Shown in pieces: positions 18,489-27,328 of a stretch of 64,000 nucleotides of DNA. The notes beneath the pieces are model-generated. The model was not told the origin of the DNA. It made no database searches and saw only the letters and a list, made by a program, of their open reading frames with translations. The position numbers and the translations under genes are program-made. The stretch comes from Pseudomonadota bacterium (GTDB taxonomy: Bacteria > Desulfobacterota > Desulfovibrionia > Desulfovibrionales > Desulfovibrionaceae): the NCBI GenBank assembly GCA_018822105.1, contig JAHJLB010000011.1, positions 1 to 64,000 of the forward strand. Direction: 5' to 3'. Numbering within the stretch: position 1 is the first letter of the stretch; every line of letters starts with the position of its first letter.

Positions 18489-21400
18489 TCAATCACCCTG
18501 TGCGGGCAGACCTGTAAAGCCCGCGCCGGATTCGATCTTCTGACCGCAGGCTGGACAGAACTTGAAGTCCTCGCCGGCCACCGGGGCCTTGCAGGTGGGG
18601 CAGCAGGACTGCACAGGGCCGAGCTCCACAAGCAGTTCGCCCTCCTTCACCGGAACCATGATCTTGTCTTCTTGGAAGTTGGCGTTCTTGAGCACGCGCT
18701 TCACCATGCCGGAGACCTGGGCGTACACGCTCTTCTCCTGCTTCATGATGGAGATGTTGCAGATCTCCTCGCCCGCCTGGACATGATCGCCCACACGCAC
18801 ATGCATGACCCAGAGGTCACCGTTGCTGGGCGAGCCGATGTGGAGCTCGTTCTTGGGATCGGCGAGCTCAACGGCATCACGTTCCGAGGCCGAGCCCTCG
18901 CGCACCTTCACCTGGTGGCCCACAGTCTCGTTGTCCAGGGTGTAGCGCACCATGCTCATGCCGTTCTCGTCAGGCTCGGAGATGTCGTGGATGCGCATGA
19001 CGTGCGGCTTGCCGGAACCGCTCTGGAAAAGCAGGGTCTCGCCCTTCTCCAGGCCCTCGAACCAGACGTCCACGGGCAGGTTGTTGGCGTCGCCAAACTG
19101 CTCGCAGAAGTCGATGGTCTTGAGGGCATCGCCCGGATGGTTCAGATAGAGGACAAACTCTTCCGCCGTGGCCGGACGCCCCAGACGCTGGTTCAGGTTC
19201 GCCTTCTCGGCGGCCAGATCCATGTCCGGCAGGGTCTCCAGGGGCGAGGCCTCGGTGCGGCTTTCCACAGCCACCTTCCAGTCCGCGCCGAAGGCGCTCT
19301 GGTAGACCCAATCCGCCGGGAAGCCCAGGGGCAGCTTGCCGTACTTGCCGAGCAGCAGGTTGCGGAAGGCGTCGTTGCTGTCGCGGTAGACGTCAAGACG
19401 GGCCTCGCGCTCCAGCTCTGTCTGGTCCTTCTCCGGCACCAGGTTCACGATGTCCAGGACGCTGAGCAGCCGGCGCACCTCGCGCTCGCCACCGCGCTTG
19501 AAGGCCCCGGTCACGGCCAGAAACGCCGTGTTCCAGGTGATCTGCGAGCCCGGAGTGACGTCGTGGTAGCGCACGATCTTGCGGGTTCCGGCCAGGAACT
19601 TAAGCATGTAGGGCAGGAGGTGGATGTAGCCCTGCTTCATGGCCCCTTCCTGGGAGGAGGAGGTGGCGCCCCCGGGCATGCCGTGCATGACCACGTCGTG
19701 GTCGATGCCCCGGAAGTACGGCGCGCAGTACCGGTCATAGTAGGGCATGATCTGCTTGAGCGTGAAGTTGGCGGAGCGGATGCGCTCCTTGTCGAGCAGG
19801 GTGGAAAGGCCCATCTCCTCCTCAATGTAGGCCGAGGTGGACAGCACATCGCCCTGCCCGTACCAGCGCACCGAGGAGCCGATGGCCGTGTCCACGATGT
19901 GCGCGCCGGCCAGGGCCGCCGCGCCCATGGTGGGCACGAAGAGCCCGTCTGTGTAGTGCCGGTGGCTGTGGATGACCAGCTCCGGGTATTTGGCGACGAT
20001 GGCCGTGATGAGTTCGCGCATGAACCTGGGCGGACACACGCCGGCCATGTCCTTCAGGCCCAGGCTGATGGAGCGGCTGGCCTTGTCCTTGGACACGCCC
20101 ATGACGTCGGCGCACATGGCCACGATGCTGTCCGTGACGCCCAGGTAGTGCTCGACATCAAAACCCTTGGCCCAGGAAAGGGACAGGGCGGGCTCGAAGA
20201 TGTGCTTCTGGGAATTCAGCACCACCTCGGCGAATGGGCGCATATTCTCGGTATGGTTGAGGAAGTCGAAGCAGCGGATGACGTCGTAATGCTCGCAGAT
20301 CATCTCGCCGGTCAGGCGCATGAGGTTTTTGGGCTGGGGCTTGTAGCCCAGCACGTTGGTGGAGCGGATGAGAATCTGCTTCAGGGTGACCGGGGCAAAA
20401 CGGTTCCACTCCCTGGCCTCGGTGAAGGGGTAGGTCATGTTGGCCAGCATGGCCACGTGGAAATGCGCCCCGCCGCCGTTCTCCAGGGAAAAGAAGCCGC
20501 AGCGGTCCAGGTACGGGCCGATGATGCGGTCCTCGGCCAGGCGGAAGCGGTTGCCGCTGTTGCTTTGCGTGATGTCGCGCGTGGTGGTGTCGCTGAAGTG
20601 CACGATGCCCTTGCTGCGGTCCTCGCGCAGGGCGTCCAGGATGGCGTCGCGCTTCATGGAGCGGGTGAAGCGCGGCTCAAACGCCGCATCCGAGGTTTCC
20701 GGGGCCTTCACCAACTGGAAGCGGCCCATGCGCTTGTCGGCGCGTCCGCGGTACTCGCCCAGGGAAACATAGGGATTGTAGCCCCTGGCCGAGATCTCGG
20801 CCACCAGGCGCGGCAGGCGCACGCGTTCCGGCTCCTGGTCCGAGTAGGCCATGAGCTCGTTCTTCTTCACCCGCACGAAGTTGGTGTCGTAGTCGCCGGA
20901 GACGAAGTCCGGGTGCTTGATGACCTGGCGGTGGAAATTGATGGTCGTCTTGACCCCGCTGATCATGTATTCGCGCAGGGCGCGGCGCATGAGCATGACG
21001 GTCTTGTCCCAGGTGCTGCCGTAGGTGATGAGCAGGGCCGCGGCGGAGTCGTAGCGCGAGGGGAAGCGGTAGCCGGCGCAGATGCAGGAATCGATGCGCA
21101 CGCCCTGGCCGCCGGGAGACACGTAGCGGGTGATGGTGCCGGCGTTGGGCGAGAAGTCGTCCTGCGGGTCTTCGCAGTTCACGCGCACCTGCATGGCGTG
21201 CAGGTATGGCTTGGTGACCTTCTCATTGAAGCGGAGCTTGGAGCCGAAGGAGATGGCGATCTGCTCCTCCACCAGGTCGATGCCGTAACGGCATTCGGTG
21301 ATGCCGTGCTCCACCTGCAGGCGGGTGTTGACCTCAATGAGGTAGGGGCGGCCGGTCTTGTCCACCAGGAACTCCACCGTGGCCAGGGAATGGTAGCCCA

Positions 21401-22235
21401 CGGCCTTGATGAGCTTCTCGGAGTAGCCCTTCAGCTCCTTGCGCAGCTCCGGCGTGAAGACCGGCCAGGGCGAAGGGGTGATCTCGATGAGCTTCTGGTG
21501 GTTGCGCTGCACGGAGCAGTCGCGCTCGTCAAAGACAAAGACGTTGCCGTACATGTCGGCCACGGTCTGGAACTCGATGTGGCGCACCGAGGTGAGCAGC
21601 TTCTCCACATACAGGCGTGGATTGCCGAAGCTGGCCTTGGCCAGGGCCGAGGCCTTGGTGAAGGCGTTCTCCAGCTGGGATTCCTCGTAGACCTCGTAAA
21701 TGCCGCGTCCGCCGCCGCCGCCCTCGGCTTTGAGCATGATGGGGAAGCCGATCTCCTTGGCGATCTTGCGGGCCTCGGGAATGCTCACGGCCTCTGGGGA
21801 GCCGGGCACCACGGGCACGCCGATCTCCTCGGCCAGCTTGCGCACGGCGACCTTGTTGCCCAGAAGGCGCATGGGGCCCTGGTTGGGGCCGATGAAGATG
21901 ATGCCCGCGTCTTCGCATTTCTTGGGAAAGGAGTCGTCCTCGCTGCCGAAGCCCCAGCCGGGGTGGATGGCCACGATGCCCCGGTCCTTGGCCATCTTGA
22001 TGATGCGGTCGAGGTCGAGATAGGCGCGCGGATCCTCGCCCAGCAATAGGAGCTCATGGGCGCCGGTGGTGGCGGGCGAGGTTTTGTCCACATCGGTGGC
22101 GGTCATCACGGCCACGGCCTCGAACATCTCCGTGATGGAGCGGCAGATCCGCCGTCCAGGAATGCCCCGGTTGGCCACCAGGATCGGCTTGCCCTTGACT
22201 ACTTCCAGAACCTGCTCGAACGACATCGGCTTCAT
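18489..22235 (-). CDS. pyc: Pyruvate carboxylase with C-terminal zinc ribbon
   Basis: The enzyme carboxylates pyruvate to oxaloacetate using biotin, bicarbonate and ATP. From ATG 22235 (AGGGGGAA about 10 nt upstream; the track start is 22274) it has 1248 residues. The biotin carboxylase domain shows GWGFGSEDD and the ATP-grasp loop KAEGGGGGRG. The carboxyltransferase domain begins with SDTTTRDITQS. A biotinyl domain near the C-terminus has ISIMKQEKS, with Lys in place for biotin but Gln after it instead of the common Met. The last residues form a zinc ribbon, CCPTC then CPAC, not typical of the family. The gene lies between birA and the PEP synthase-like gene. Confidence 0.93.
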   Translation of the reverse strand: MKPMSFEQVLEVVKGKPILVANRGIPGRRICRSITEMFEAVAVMTATDVDKTSPATTGAHELLLLGEDPRAYLDLDRIIKMAKDRGIVAIHPGWGFGSEDDSFPKKCEDAGIIFIGPNQGPMRLLGNKVAVRKLAEEIGVPVVPGSPEAVSIPEARKIAKEIGFPIMLKAEGGGGGRGIYEVYEESQLENAFTKASALAKASFGNPRLYVEKLLTSVRHIEFQTVADMYGNVFVFDERDCSVQRNHQKLIEITPSPWPVFTPELRKELKGYSEKLIKAVGYHSLATVEFLVDKTGRPYLIEVNTRLQVEHGITECRYGIDLVEEQIAISFGSKLRFNEKVTKPYLHAMQVRVNCEDPQDDFSPNAGTITRYVSPGGQGVRIDSCICAGYRFPSRYDSAAALLITYGSTWDKTVMLMRRALREYMISGVKTTINFHRQVIKHPDFVSGDYDTNFVRVKKNELMAYSDQEPERVRLPRLVAEISARGYNPYVSLGEYRGRADKRMGRFQLVKAPETSDAAFEPRFTRSMKRDAILDALREDRSKGIVHFSDTTTRDITQSNSGNRFRLAEDRIIGPYLDRCGFFSLENGGGAHFHVAMLANMTYPFTEAREWNRFAPVTLKQILIRSTNVLGYKPQPKNLMRLTGEMICEHYDVIRCFDFLNHTENMRPFAEVVLNSQKHIFEPALSLSWAKGFDVEHYLGVTDSIVAMCADVMGVSKDKASRSISLGLKDMAGVCPPRFMRELITAIVAKYPELVIHSHRHYTDGLFVPTMGAAALAGAHIVDTAIGSSVRWYGQGDVLSTSAYIEEEMGLSTLLDKERIRSANFTLKQIMPYYDRYCAPYFRGIDHDVVMHGMPGGATSSSQEGAMKQGYIHLLPYMLKFLAGTRKIVRYHDVTPGSQITWNTAFLAVTGAFKRGGEREVRRLLSVLDIVNLVPEKDQTELEREARLDVYRDSNDAFRNLLLGKYGKLPLGFPADWVYQSAFGADWKVAVESRTEASPLETLPDMDLAAEKANLNQRLGRPATAEEFVLYLNHPGDALKTIDFCEQFGDANNLPVDVWFEGLEKGETLLFQSGSGKPHVMRIHDISEPDENGMSMVRYTLDNETVGHQVKVREGSASERDAVELADPKNELHIGSPSNGDLWVMHVRVGDHVQAGEEICNISIMKQEKSVYAQVSGMVKRVLKNANFQEDKIMVPVKEGELLVELGPVQSCCPTCKAPVAGEDFKFCPACGQKIESGAGFTGLPAQGD

Positions 22236-22290
22236 GCGAAAGAGTTCCCCCTTGTAGTACATCACCCTGTGCACGTCCGTTCACGCGGAC

Positions 22291-23214
22291 TCACAGAGGC
22301 GTCACATCCCCGGCCAAGAGGAGAACCTCCCTGCCGTCCTGATCCAAAATCAACTCGCCCTTTCCGGAAATGCCCGCGATTCTCGCCTCGTACCGAACGC
22401 TTGAACCTTCCTGCACCAGAACACGGCGGCCCATCCAGGCCAGCCGCGATTGGAAAATCTTCAAAAAGTCAGCAGGAGAAAAGGACTGAAGTAGAGTTTT
22501 GTAACCCGTTTCGAGCCGATTTACAAGCCTGAGCCACAGCCCCAGGGGGCCAGACGCACCGAAATCACCCGGAAAGACGCCGGCGCTGGCGCCATGCCCG
22601 TCGCGCAAGTCCTCGTCACCCGGGGCCCAGACCAGATTCAGGCCAATGCCCGCAAGAATGCAGCCCGCGCGTTCTTCCACAAGCATGCCGCCGATTTTGC
22701 GGTCATGGAGCAGAAGATCGTTCGGCCATTTCACGCGCACGCCGCAGCATGCCCCCTCCAGGGCCTCGGACAAGAGGTGCCCCAGCACCAGGGGACGCAG
22801 ATCGTTCCAGAGCCCCTCCGCAGGGGGACACACAAGGGTGGCCAGGACGTTGCCCGGGGCCGAAAGCCAGGCCCGGCGCAGCTGCCCGCGCCCGGAGCTC
22901 TGCACAGGCGCAAGGACGCTGCCCCAGGGCCGCAGCTCGCCACCCTGCACCAGCGCACGGGCCACATCCATGGTGGAGCCGCACGAACCGCACACGGCCA
23001 CGCCGGACACCGTCAGGGTCTCCGGCAGCGACTCCGGCAGCCAGACGGGGTCGGCCCGGCCAGGCCCGGCCTCCAGCCGCCACGGGCCAAGGGCCAGGAC
23101 GTCCGCTGCCCAGACAGGGTGCATGGCCGCAAGGGACGGCGGGTCCAGGGGCTCTGCCAAACCGGGCAGGCCACCGGCCAGAATGCGCAGGGCAGCCTCG
23201 GGCTCAGCGCCCAT
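22291..23214 (-). CDS. birA: Biotin-[carboxylase] ligase
   Basis: The 307-residue protein activates biotin as biotinyl-AMP and transfers it to carrier lysines, presumably including that of the adjacent pyruvate carboxylase. Family motifs are seen: GSTMD, SSGRGQLRRAW for the biotinyl-AMP loop, VKWPNDLLL, and KIGGMLVE. The first 80 residues do not look like the winged helix of repressor-type BirA, so this is probably a ligase only. It is the first gene of the birA-pyc-pps run and is divergent from cca across 59 nt. Its ATG follows a G-rich stretch rather than a classical ribosome site. Confidence 0.92.
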   Translation of the reverse strand: MGAEPEAALRILAGGLPGLAEPLDPPSLAAMHPVWAADVLALGPWRLEAGPGRADPVWLPESLPETLTVSGVAVCGSCGSTMDVARALVQGGELRPWGSVLAPVQSSGRGQLRRAWLSAPGNVLATLVCPPAEGLWNDLRPLVLGHLLSEALEGACCGVRVKWPNDLLLHDRKIGGMLVEERAGCILAGIGLNLVWAPGDEDLRDGHGASAGVFPGDFGASGPLGLWLRLVNRLETGYKTLLQSFSPADFLKIFQSRLAWMGRRVLVQEGSSVRYEARIAGISGKGELILDQDGREVLLLAGDVTPL

Positions 23215-23273
23215 GGGCGCCCCCGGAACATGCCGGCACTTTCCATCCGAGGCTCAAGCTGCTAGTCTTGGGC

Positions 23274-24389
23274 ATGCGAATTCTCCTGGTCGGCGGGGCC
23301 GTGCGCAACCTGCTCCTCGGACTCCCCGTCCGGGACAGGGATTATCTCGTCCTTGACGCCACTGTCGAGGATTTCCTGCGCGCCCATCCGGACGCCAAGC
23401 CCGTGGGCAAAACCTTTCCCGTGTTCATCCTCAAGGGCGAGGAGTACAGCTTTCCGCGCGCCCAGAGCCTGGAGCAGGACCTAGCCCGCCGCGACTTCAC
23501 CATCAACGCCCTGGCCCAGGATGCAGACGGGGGCCTTGTCCACCACCCCCTGGCCTTAGAGGACATCCGGGCGGGCGTGCTGCGCCCGGCCTCGCGGCAT
23601 TCCCTGTCCGACGATCCGCTGCGCGTTTTCCGTGCGGCGCGCTTCCTGGCCGAGCTGCCAGGGTTCGCGGCGCACCCGGAACTGCTTGAGGCCATGCGCC
23701 GCGCCGCCGCCAGCGGGGACCTGGCCAAGCCCTATGCCGAGCGCGTCGGGCAGGAGGTCCTGAAGGCCTGCGCAGCGCAGCGGCCCGGCGACTTCTTGCG
23801 CCTCCTGGACCAGGGAGGCTGCCTCGCCCCATGGCTCGCGGAGCTGGACGGCGCCGCGCGCATCCCGGCCGGGCCGCCCAAATATCATGACGCCAGCGTG
23901 CTGGAGCACACCGCCCGGATCATGGACGCCCTGGCCGGCGATGCCCTGGGCGTGTGGATGGGGCTGTGCCACGACCTGGGCAAGGTGCTCACGCCCAGCA
24001 GCATGCTGCCCCGGCACATCGGGCACGAGATTCGGGGCGAAAGGGCCGCAAGAACCCTTGGCGAGCGGCTGCGGCTGCCCACGCGGCTCATCCAGGCCGG
24101 GTCCGACGCCGCACGCTGGCACATGCTCAGCGGGCGCTACCCCGAGCTGCGCGACGCCACACGCGTGGACCTTTTGTTCAGGCTCAAGAGCCGGGGAGTG
24201 CTGCGCGAACTCTTCCGCCTGAGCGCAGCCGACACGGGCCAGAACCACCTGCCCGAGGCCCAGGCCGATCTTGCTGCCGCCCTCACCGCCGTCCTGCCCG
24301 CCCAGGCCCGGGACCAGGGCGAGGAGTCCGGAGCCCTGCTGCGCACCCTGCGCATCCAGGCCCTGCGTGCCCTCCGCTCTTCCCGTTGA
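23274..24389 (+). CDS. cca: CCA-adding tRNA nucleotidyltransferase with HD domain
   Basis: The track ORF starts upstream in the birA antisense, but ATG 23274 opens the family-typical MRILLVGGAVRN. The 371-residue protein contains the catalytic RDRDYLVLD acidic pair, RRDFTINALA for nucleotide binding, and an HD domain (HDASVLEHT and CHDLGKV) in the C-terminal half. It adds or repairs the 3' CCA of tRNAs. It is somewhat shorter than the E. coli enzyme. The start lacks a clear Shine-Dalgarno. Confidence 0.92.
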   Translation: MRILLVGGAVRNLLLGLPVRDRDYLVLDATVEDFLRAHPDAKPVGKTFPVFILKGEEYSFPRAQSLEQDLARRDFTINALAQDADGGLVHHPLALEDIRAGVLRPASRHSLSDDPLRVFRAARFLAELPGFAAHPELLEAMRRAAASGDLAKPYAERVGQEVLKACAAQRPGDFLRLLDQGGCLAPWLAELDGAARIPAGPPKYHDASVLEHTARIMDALAGDALGVWMGLCHDLGKVLTPSSMLPRHIGHEIRGERAARTLGERLRLPTRLIQAGSDAARWHMLSGRYPELRDATRVDLLFRLKSRGVLRELFRLSAADTGQNHLPEAQADLAAALTAVLPAQARDQGEESGALLRTLRIQALRALRSSR

Positions 24390-24435
24390 GCCATCGGCCC
24401 GCCCCTGCGCGCCAGGCAGTAACACAAATTTCATT

Positions 24436-24445
24436 ATCGTACGAT
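24436..24445. promoter_or_regulatory. 10-bp palindrome upstream of the metal transporter promoter
   Basis: ATCGTACGAT is a perfect palindrome 8 bp before the -35 of the candidate promoter of the CbiM/NikM-type gene. It may be a regulator site for metal-responsive control, but it does not match the NikR consensus I know. Confidence 0.3.
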
Positions 24446-24452
24446 TTTTCCG

Positions 24453-24481
24453 TTGACGGGAATCAAAGTCGTGTGCATAAG
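24453..24481 (+). promoter_or_regulatory. Candidate promoter of the nickel/cobalt transporter operon
   Basis: TTGACG and CATAAG are separated by 17 nt, about 48 nt before the first gene of the operon. Confidence 0.55.
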
Positions 24482-24528
24482 GAACGGGACTGCACAGCAA
24501 CCACCCGTTTCCTCAGGAGGACCAGCCC

Positions 24529-25587
24529 ATGCACATGGCCGACGCACTCATCTCCCCTGCAGTTGGGGGCATCATGTGGACCGCTTCCGCAGGCCTGCTG
24601 GCCTATTCCTCACAGCGTTTGAAATCCAGCCTGGACGACAGCCGCGTGCCCCTCATGGGCGTGCTGGCGGCCTTTGTCTTCGCCGCGCAGATGATCAACT
24701 TCAGCATCCCCGGCACCGGCTCCAGCGGACACCTGGGCGGCGGCCTCATCCTGGCGGTGCTCCTGGGCCCCCACGCGGCCTTCCTGTCCATCGCCTCGGT
24801 GCTGGCCGTGCAGGCCCTGTTCTTTGCCGACGGCGGCCTGCTGGCCCTGGGCTGCAACATCTTCAACCTGGGCTTCTTCCCCTGTTTCCTGGCCTATCCG
24901 CTCATCTTCAAGCCCCTGGCCGGACAAACCCCGGACAAGGCCAAGCTCATGGCCGCCTCCGTCATCGCCGCCGTTGTCGGCCTCCAGCTCGGAGCCTTTG
25001 GCGTCGTCATGGAGACCGTGGCCTCAGGCATCAGCGACCTGCCCTTCAGCTCCTTCGTGCTCCTCATGCAGCCCATCCACCTGGCCATCGGCCTTGTGGA
25101 AGGCGTGGTGACGGCCATGCTCCTGGTGTTCCTGCACAAGGCCCGCCCCGAACTCTTCGGCGCCATCCAGCCCGGCGCCCAGGTCCGCTCCCTGCGCCCG
25201 GTGATCATTGGCCTGGCCCTTGCGGCCTTGGTCTGCGGCGGAAGCTTCAGCTGGTTCGCGGCCAGCGACCCGGACGGCCTGGAATGGGCCATGGGCAAGG
25301 TCAGCGGCAAGGAGGAGCTGGAAGCGCCGGAGCACGGCATCCACGCCACCTTGAGCGCCCTGCAGAAGCGCTTCGCCTTCCTGCCGGACTATAATTTCAA
25401 GGAGCCTGAGGCAGCCGGACGGGAAGCTGCCCCTGCCGAAGCCGGGCTTGAGGGCAAGCAGGCCGAATCCTGGCCCAACGTCAGCGCCGGAACGAGCCTT
25501 GCCGGGGTGCTCGGCGGGTTCATGACCCTGTGCCTGGCCGGTATCGTGGCCCTGCTTCTGCGTCGCCGGGCGCCGGACAAGGCCTGA
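24529..25587 (+). CDS. ECF-type Ni/Co transporter substrate component, CbiM/NikM fused to PDGLE domain
   Basis: The 352-residue membrane protein begins MHMADALIS, the N-terminal His-containing metal-binding start typical of CbiM/NikM. About six helices follow to residue 215. The C-terminal part carries DPDGLEWAM, the PDGLE (NikN/CbiN-like) domain, and a last helix before the basic end. The two normally separate small subunits are therefore fused. GGAGG lies upstream of the ATG. It is the first gene of a three-gene operon with T component and ATPase. Nickel is likely in a hydrogenase-rich anaerobe, but cobalt cannot be excluded. Confidence 0.9.
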   Translation: MHMADALISPAVGGIMWTASAGLLAYSSQRLKSSLDDSRVPLMGVLAAFVFAAQMINFSIPGTGSSGHLGGGLILAVLLGPHAAFLSIASVLAVQALFFADGGLLALGCNIFNLGFFPCFLAYPLIFKPLAGQTPDKAKLMAASVIAAVVGLQLGAFGVVMETVASGISDLPFSSFVLLMQPIHLAIGLVEGVVTAMLLVFLHKARPELFGAIQPGAQVRSLRPVIIGLALAALVCGGSFSWFAASDPDGLEWAMGKVSGKEELEAPEHGIHATLSALQKRFAFLPDYNFKEPEAAGREAAPAEAGLEGKQAESWPNVSAGTSLAGVLGGFMTLCLAGIVALLLRRRAPDKA

Positions 25588-25663
25588 GCTTTCCTGGGCG
25601 CATCCTGAGCAAGCATTGGCGCGGGCAGGGCTCTCCCTGCCCCGCTCTTTTCCGGGGGATGGC

Positions 25664-26488
25664 ATGGGCATAGACAACGCGCTGCACGATATCCGCTGCC
25701 TGGACGACCTAGCCGCGCAGGACACGCCCCTGCACCGGCTGGATGCCCGGGCCAAGGTCCTGGCGACCCTGTTCTTCCTGGTCTCCATGCTCTCCCTGGG
25801 GCGCTACGAGGTCTCCCGCCTGCTGCCCTTCGCCGCCTTCCCCCTGCTTATGGCGGTGCAGGGCGGGGTGCCTTTGGGCCTGTTGCTCCGGCGCGCCGCC
25901 CTGGCCCTGCCCTTTGTCCTTTTCGTCGGCATCTTCAACCCCCTGCTTGACCGCTCTGTGCATCTGACCCTCGGCACAGTGGCCGTCAGCGGCGGCATGC
26001 TCTCCTTTGCCTCCATCATCCTGCGCTCGCTCCTGGCGGTCACCACGGGCCTGGTCCTCGTGGCCGTCACCGGATTCGACCAGATCTGCCGCGCCCTGGG
26101 CCTACTGGGCATGCCCACGGCCCTTTTGGTGCAGCTCCAGTTCCTGTACCGCTACCTCTTTGTCCTGGCCGACGAGGCCGTGCGCATGCTGCACGCCCGC
26201 GCCCAGCGCTGCGCCCCTGGAACGCGCCCCAGCCTGCGCGAGTACCGCTCGCTCCTGGGCAGCCTGCTGCTGCGCACCCTGGACCGCGCCGGACGCATCC
26301 ACCAGGCCATGCTCTGCCGCGGCTTCAATGGCCAGATGCCCGAGCTGCGGGCAGGCACCCCATTTGGCCCGGCGGAATGGCGTTTTTGCCTGCTTTGGGG
26401 GCTGTTCCTCGTCGCCGTGCGCATCCTCGACCTGCCCATGTACCTGGGCGGCAAAGCCGGAGGTTTGATGCCTGGAGTCCTGCCGTGA
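25664..26488 (+). CDS. ECF-type Ni/Co transporter T component (CbiQ/NikQ family)
   Basis: I prefer ATG 25664, which follows a GGGGGA ribosome site, over the track's 25616. The 274-residue product has about five hydrophobic segments and the two Ala-Arg motifs of T components that couple to the ATPase (HARAQR at about 183 and CRGFNG at about 220). It energises the CbiM/NikM-type subunit. Its stop overlaps the start of the ATPase gene by 4 nt. Confidence 0.9.
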   Translation: MGIDNALHDIRCLDDLAAQDTPLHRLDARAKVLATLFFLVSMLSLGRYEVSRLLPFAAFPLLMAVQGGVPLGLLLRRAALALPFVLFVGIFNPLLDRSVHLTLGTVAVSGGMLSFASIILRSLLAVTTGLVLVAVTGFDQICRALGLLGMPTALLVQLQFLYRYLFVLADEAVRMLHARAQRCAPGTRPSLREYRSLLGSLLLRTLDRAGRIHQAMLCRGFNGQMPELRAGTPFGPAEWRFCLLWGLFLVAVRILDLPMYLGGKAGGLMPGVLP

Positions 26489-27237
26489 GCCATCACATCG
26501 TCGAATTGAAGGGGCTCGGCTTTTGCTACCCGGATGGCACCCCGGCCCTCTGCGGCATCGACCTGACCATCCACCACGGGGAATCCGTGGGCCTGGTCGG
26601 CGCCAACGGCGCGGGCAAATCCACCCTGCTCCAACATCTTTGCGGCAGCCACGTGCCCCAGACCGGGCACGTGCGCGTGGGCGATGTGCCGGTGCTGCGG
26701 GGCACCCTGCGCGAGGTGCGCCGCACAGTGGGCCTGGTCTTCCAGGACCCGGACGACCAGCTCTTCATGCCCACCGTGGCCGAGGACGTGGCCTTCGGCC
26801 CGCTGAACATCGGCCTGCCGCCTGAGGAGGCCGCCGCGCGCGTGGACCAGGCCCTGGCCCAGGTGGACGCCCTGCACCTCAAACACCGACCGCCGCACCG
26901 CCTTTCCGGCGGGGAGAAGCGGGCCGTGGCCATCGCCACCGTGCTGGCCTGCTCCCCGGACATCCTGGTCATGGACGAACCCTCTGCCAACCTGGACCCG
27001 CGCTCGCGCCGCCTGCTCATCGGACTTCTGCGCGGCTTCCAGCACACCAAGATCCTGGCCACCCACGACCTGGACATGGTGCTGGACCTCTGTGAGCGCA
27101 CTGTGGTCCTGCACAAGGGGCGCATCATGGCCGACGGGCCCACGGCGCGGATCTTCGCCGACAAGGAGCTCCTGGCCGCCTGCGCCCTGGAGCCCCCCTT
27201 GCGCATGCAGGGCTGCCCCGTGTGCGGAGCAGCCTAA
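26485..27237 (+). CDS. ECF-type Ni/Co transporter ATP-binding protein (CbiO/NikO family)
   Basis: The start is GTG 26485, overlapping the previous stop as GTGA with GGAG just upstream. The 250-residue ABC ATPase shows Walker A GANGAGKST, Q-loop VFQDPDDQLF, signature LSGGEKR, Walker B ILVMDEP and an H-loop ATHD. The track ORF extends upstream into the T-component gene. The protein ends in CPVCGAA, a Cys pair of unknown significance. Confidence 0.93.
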   Translation: MSHHIVELKGLGFCYPDGTPALCGIDLTIHHGESVGLVGANGAGKSTLLQHLCGSHVPQTGHVRVGDVPVLRGTLREVRRTVGLVFQDPDDQLFMPTVAEDVAFGPLNIGLPPEEAAARVDQALAQVDALHLKHRPPHRLSGGEKRAVAIATVLACSPDILVMDEPSANLDPRSRRLLIGLLRGFQHTKILATHDLDMVLDLCERTVVLHKGRIMADGPTARIFADKELLAACALEPPLRMQGCPVCGAA

Positions 27238-27252
27238 AGAACGGCCAATGAG

Positions 27253-27280
27253 TTGACAGTTTCTTCCGCATCGGGATAAT
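27253..27280 (+). promoter_or_regulatory. Sigma-70-like promoter of the DHH phosphoesterase gene
   Basis: TTGACA (27253-27258) and GATAAT (27275-27280) have a 16-nt spacer, about 49 nt before the start codon. Confidence 0.7.
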
Positions 27281-27328
27281 GGTCTGAACGGTTGAATCAT
27301 TTCCCAAGTGCAACCAAAGGACATCTTG

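Noticed and set aside
17526-22049. 1507-codon plus-strand ORF opposite pyc and pps
   Set aside because: It is an antisense artefact of high GC at third codon positions. The minus-strand reading gives clear pyruvate carboxylase and PEP synthase motifs, while this one gives low-complexity His/Val/Gly-rich sequence.
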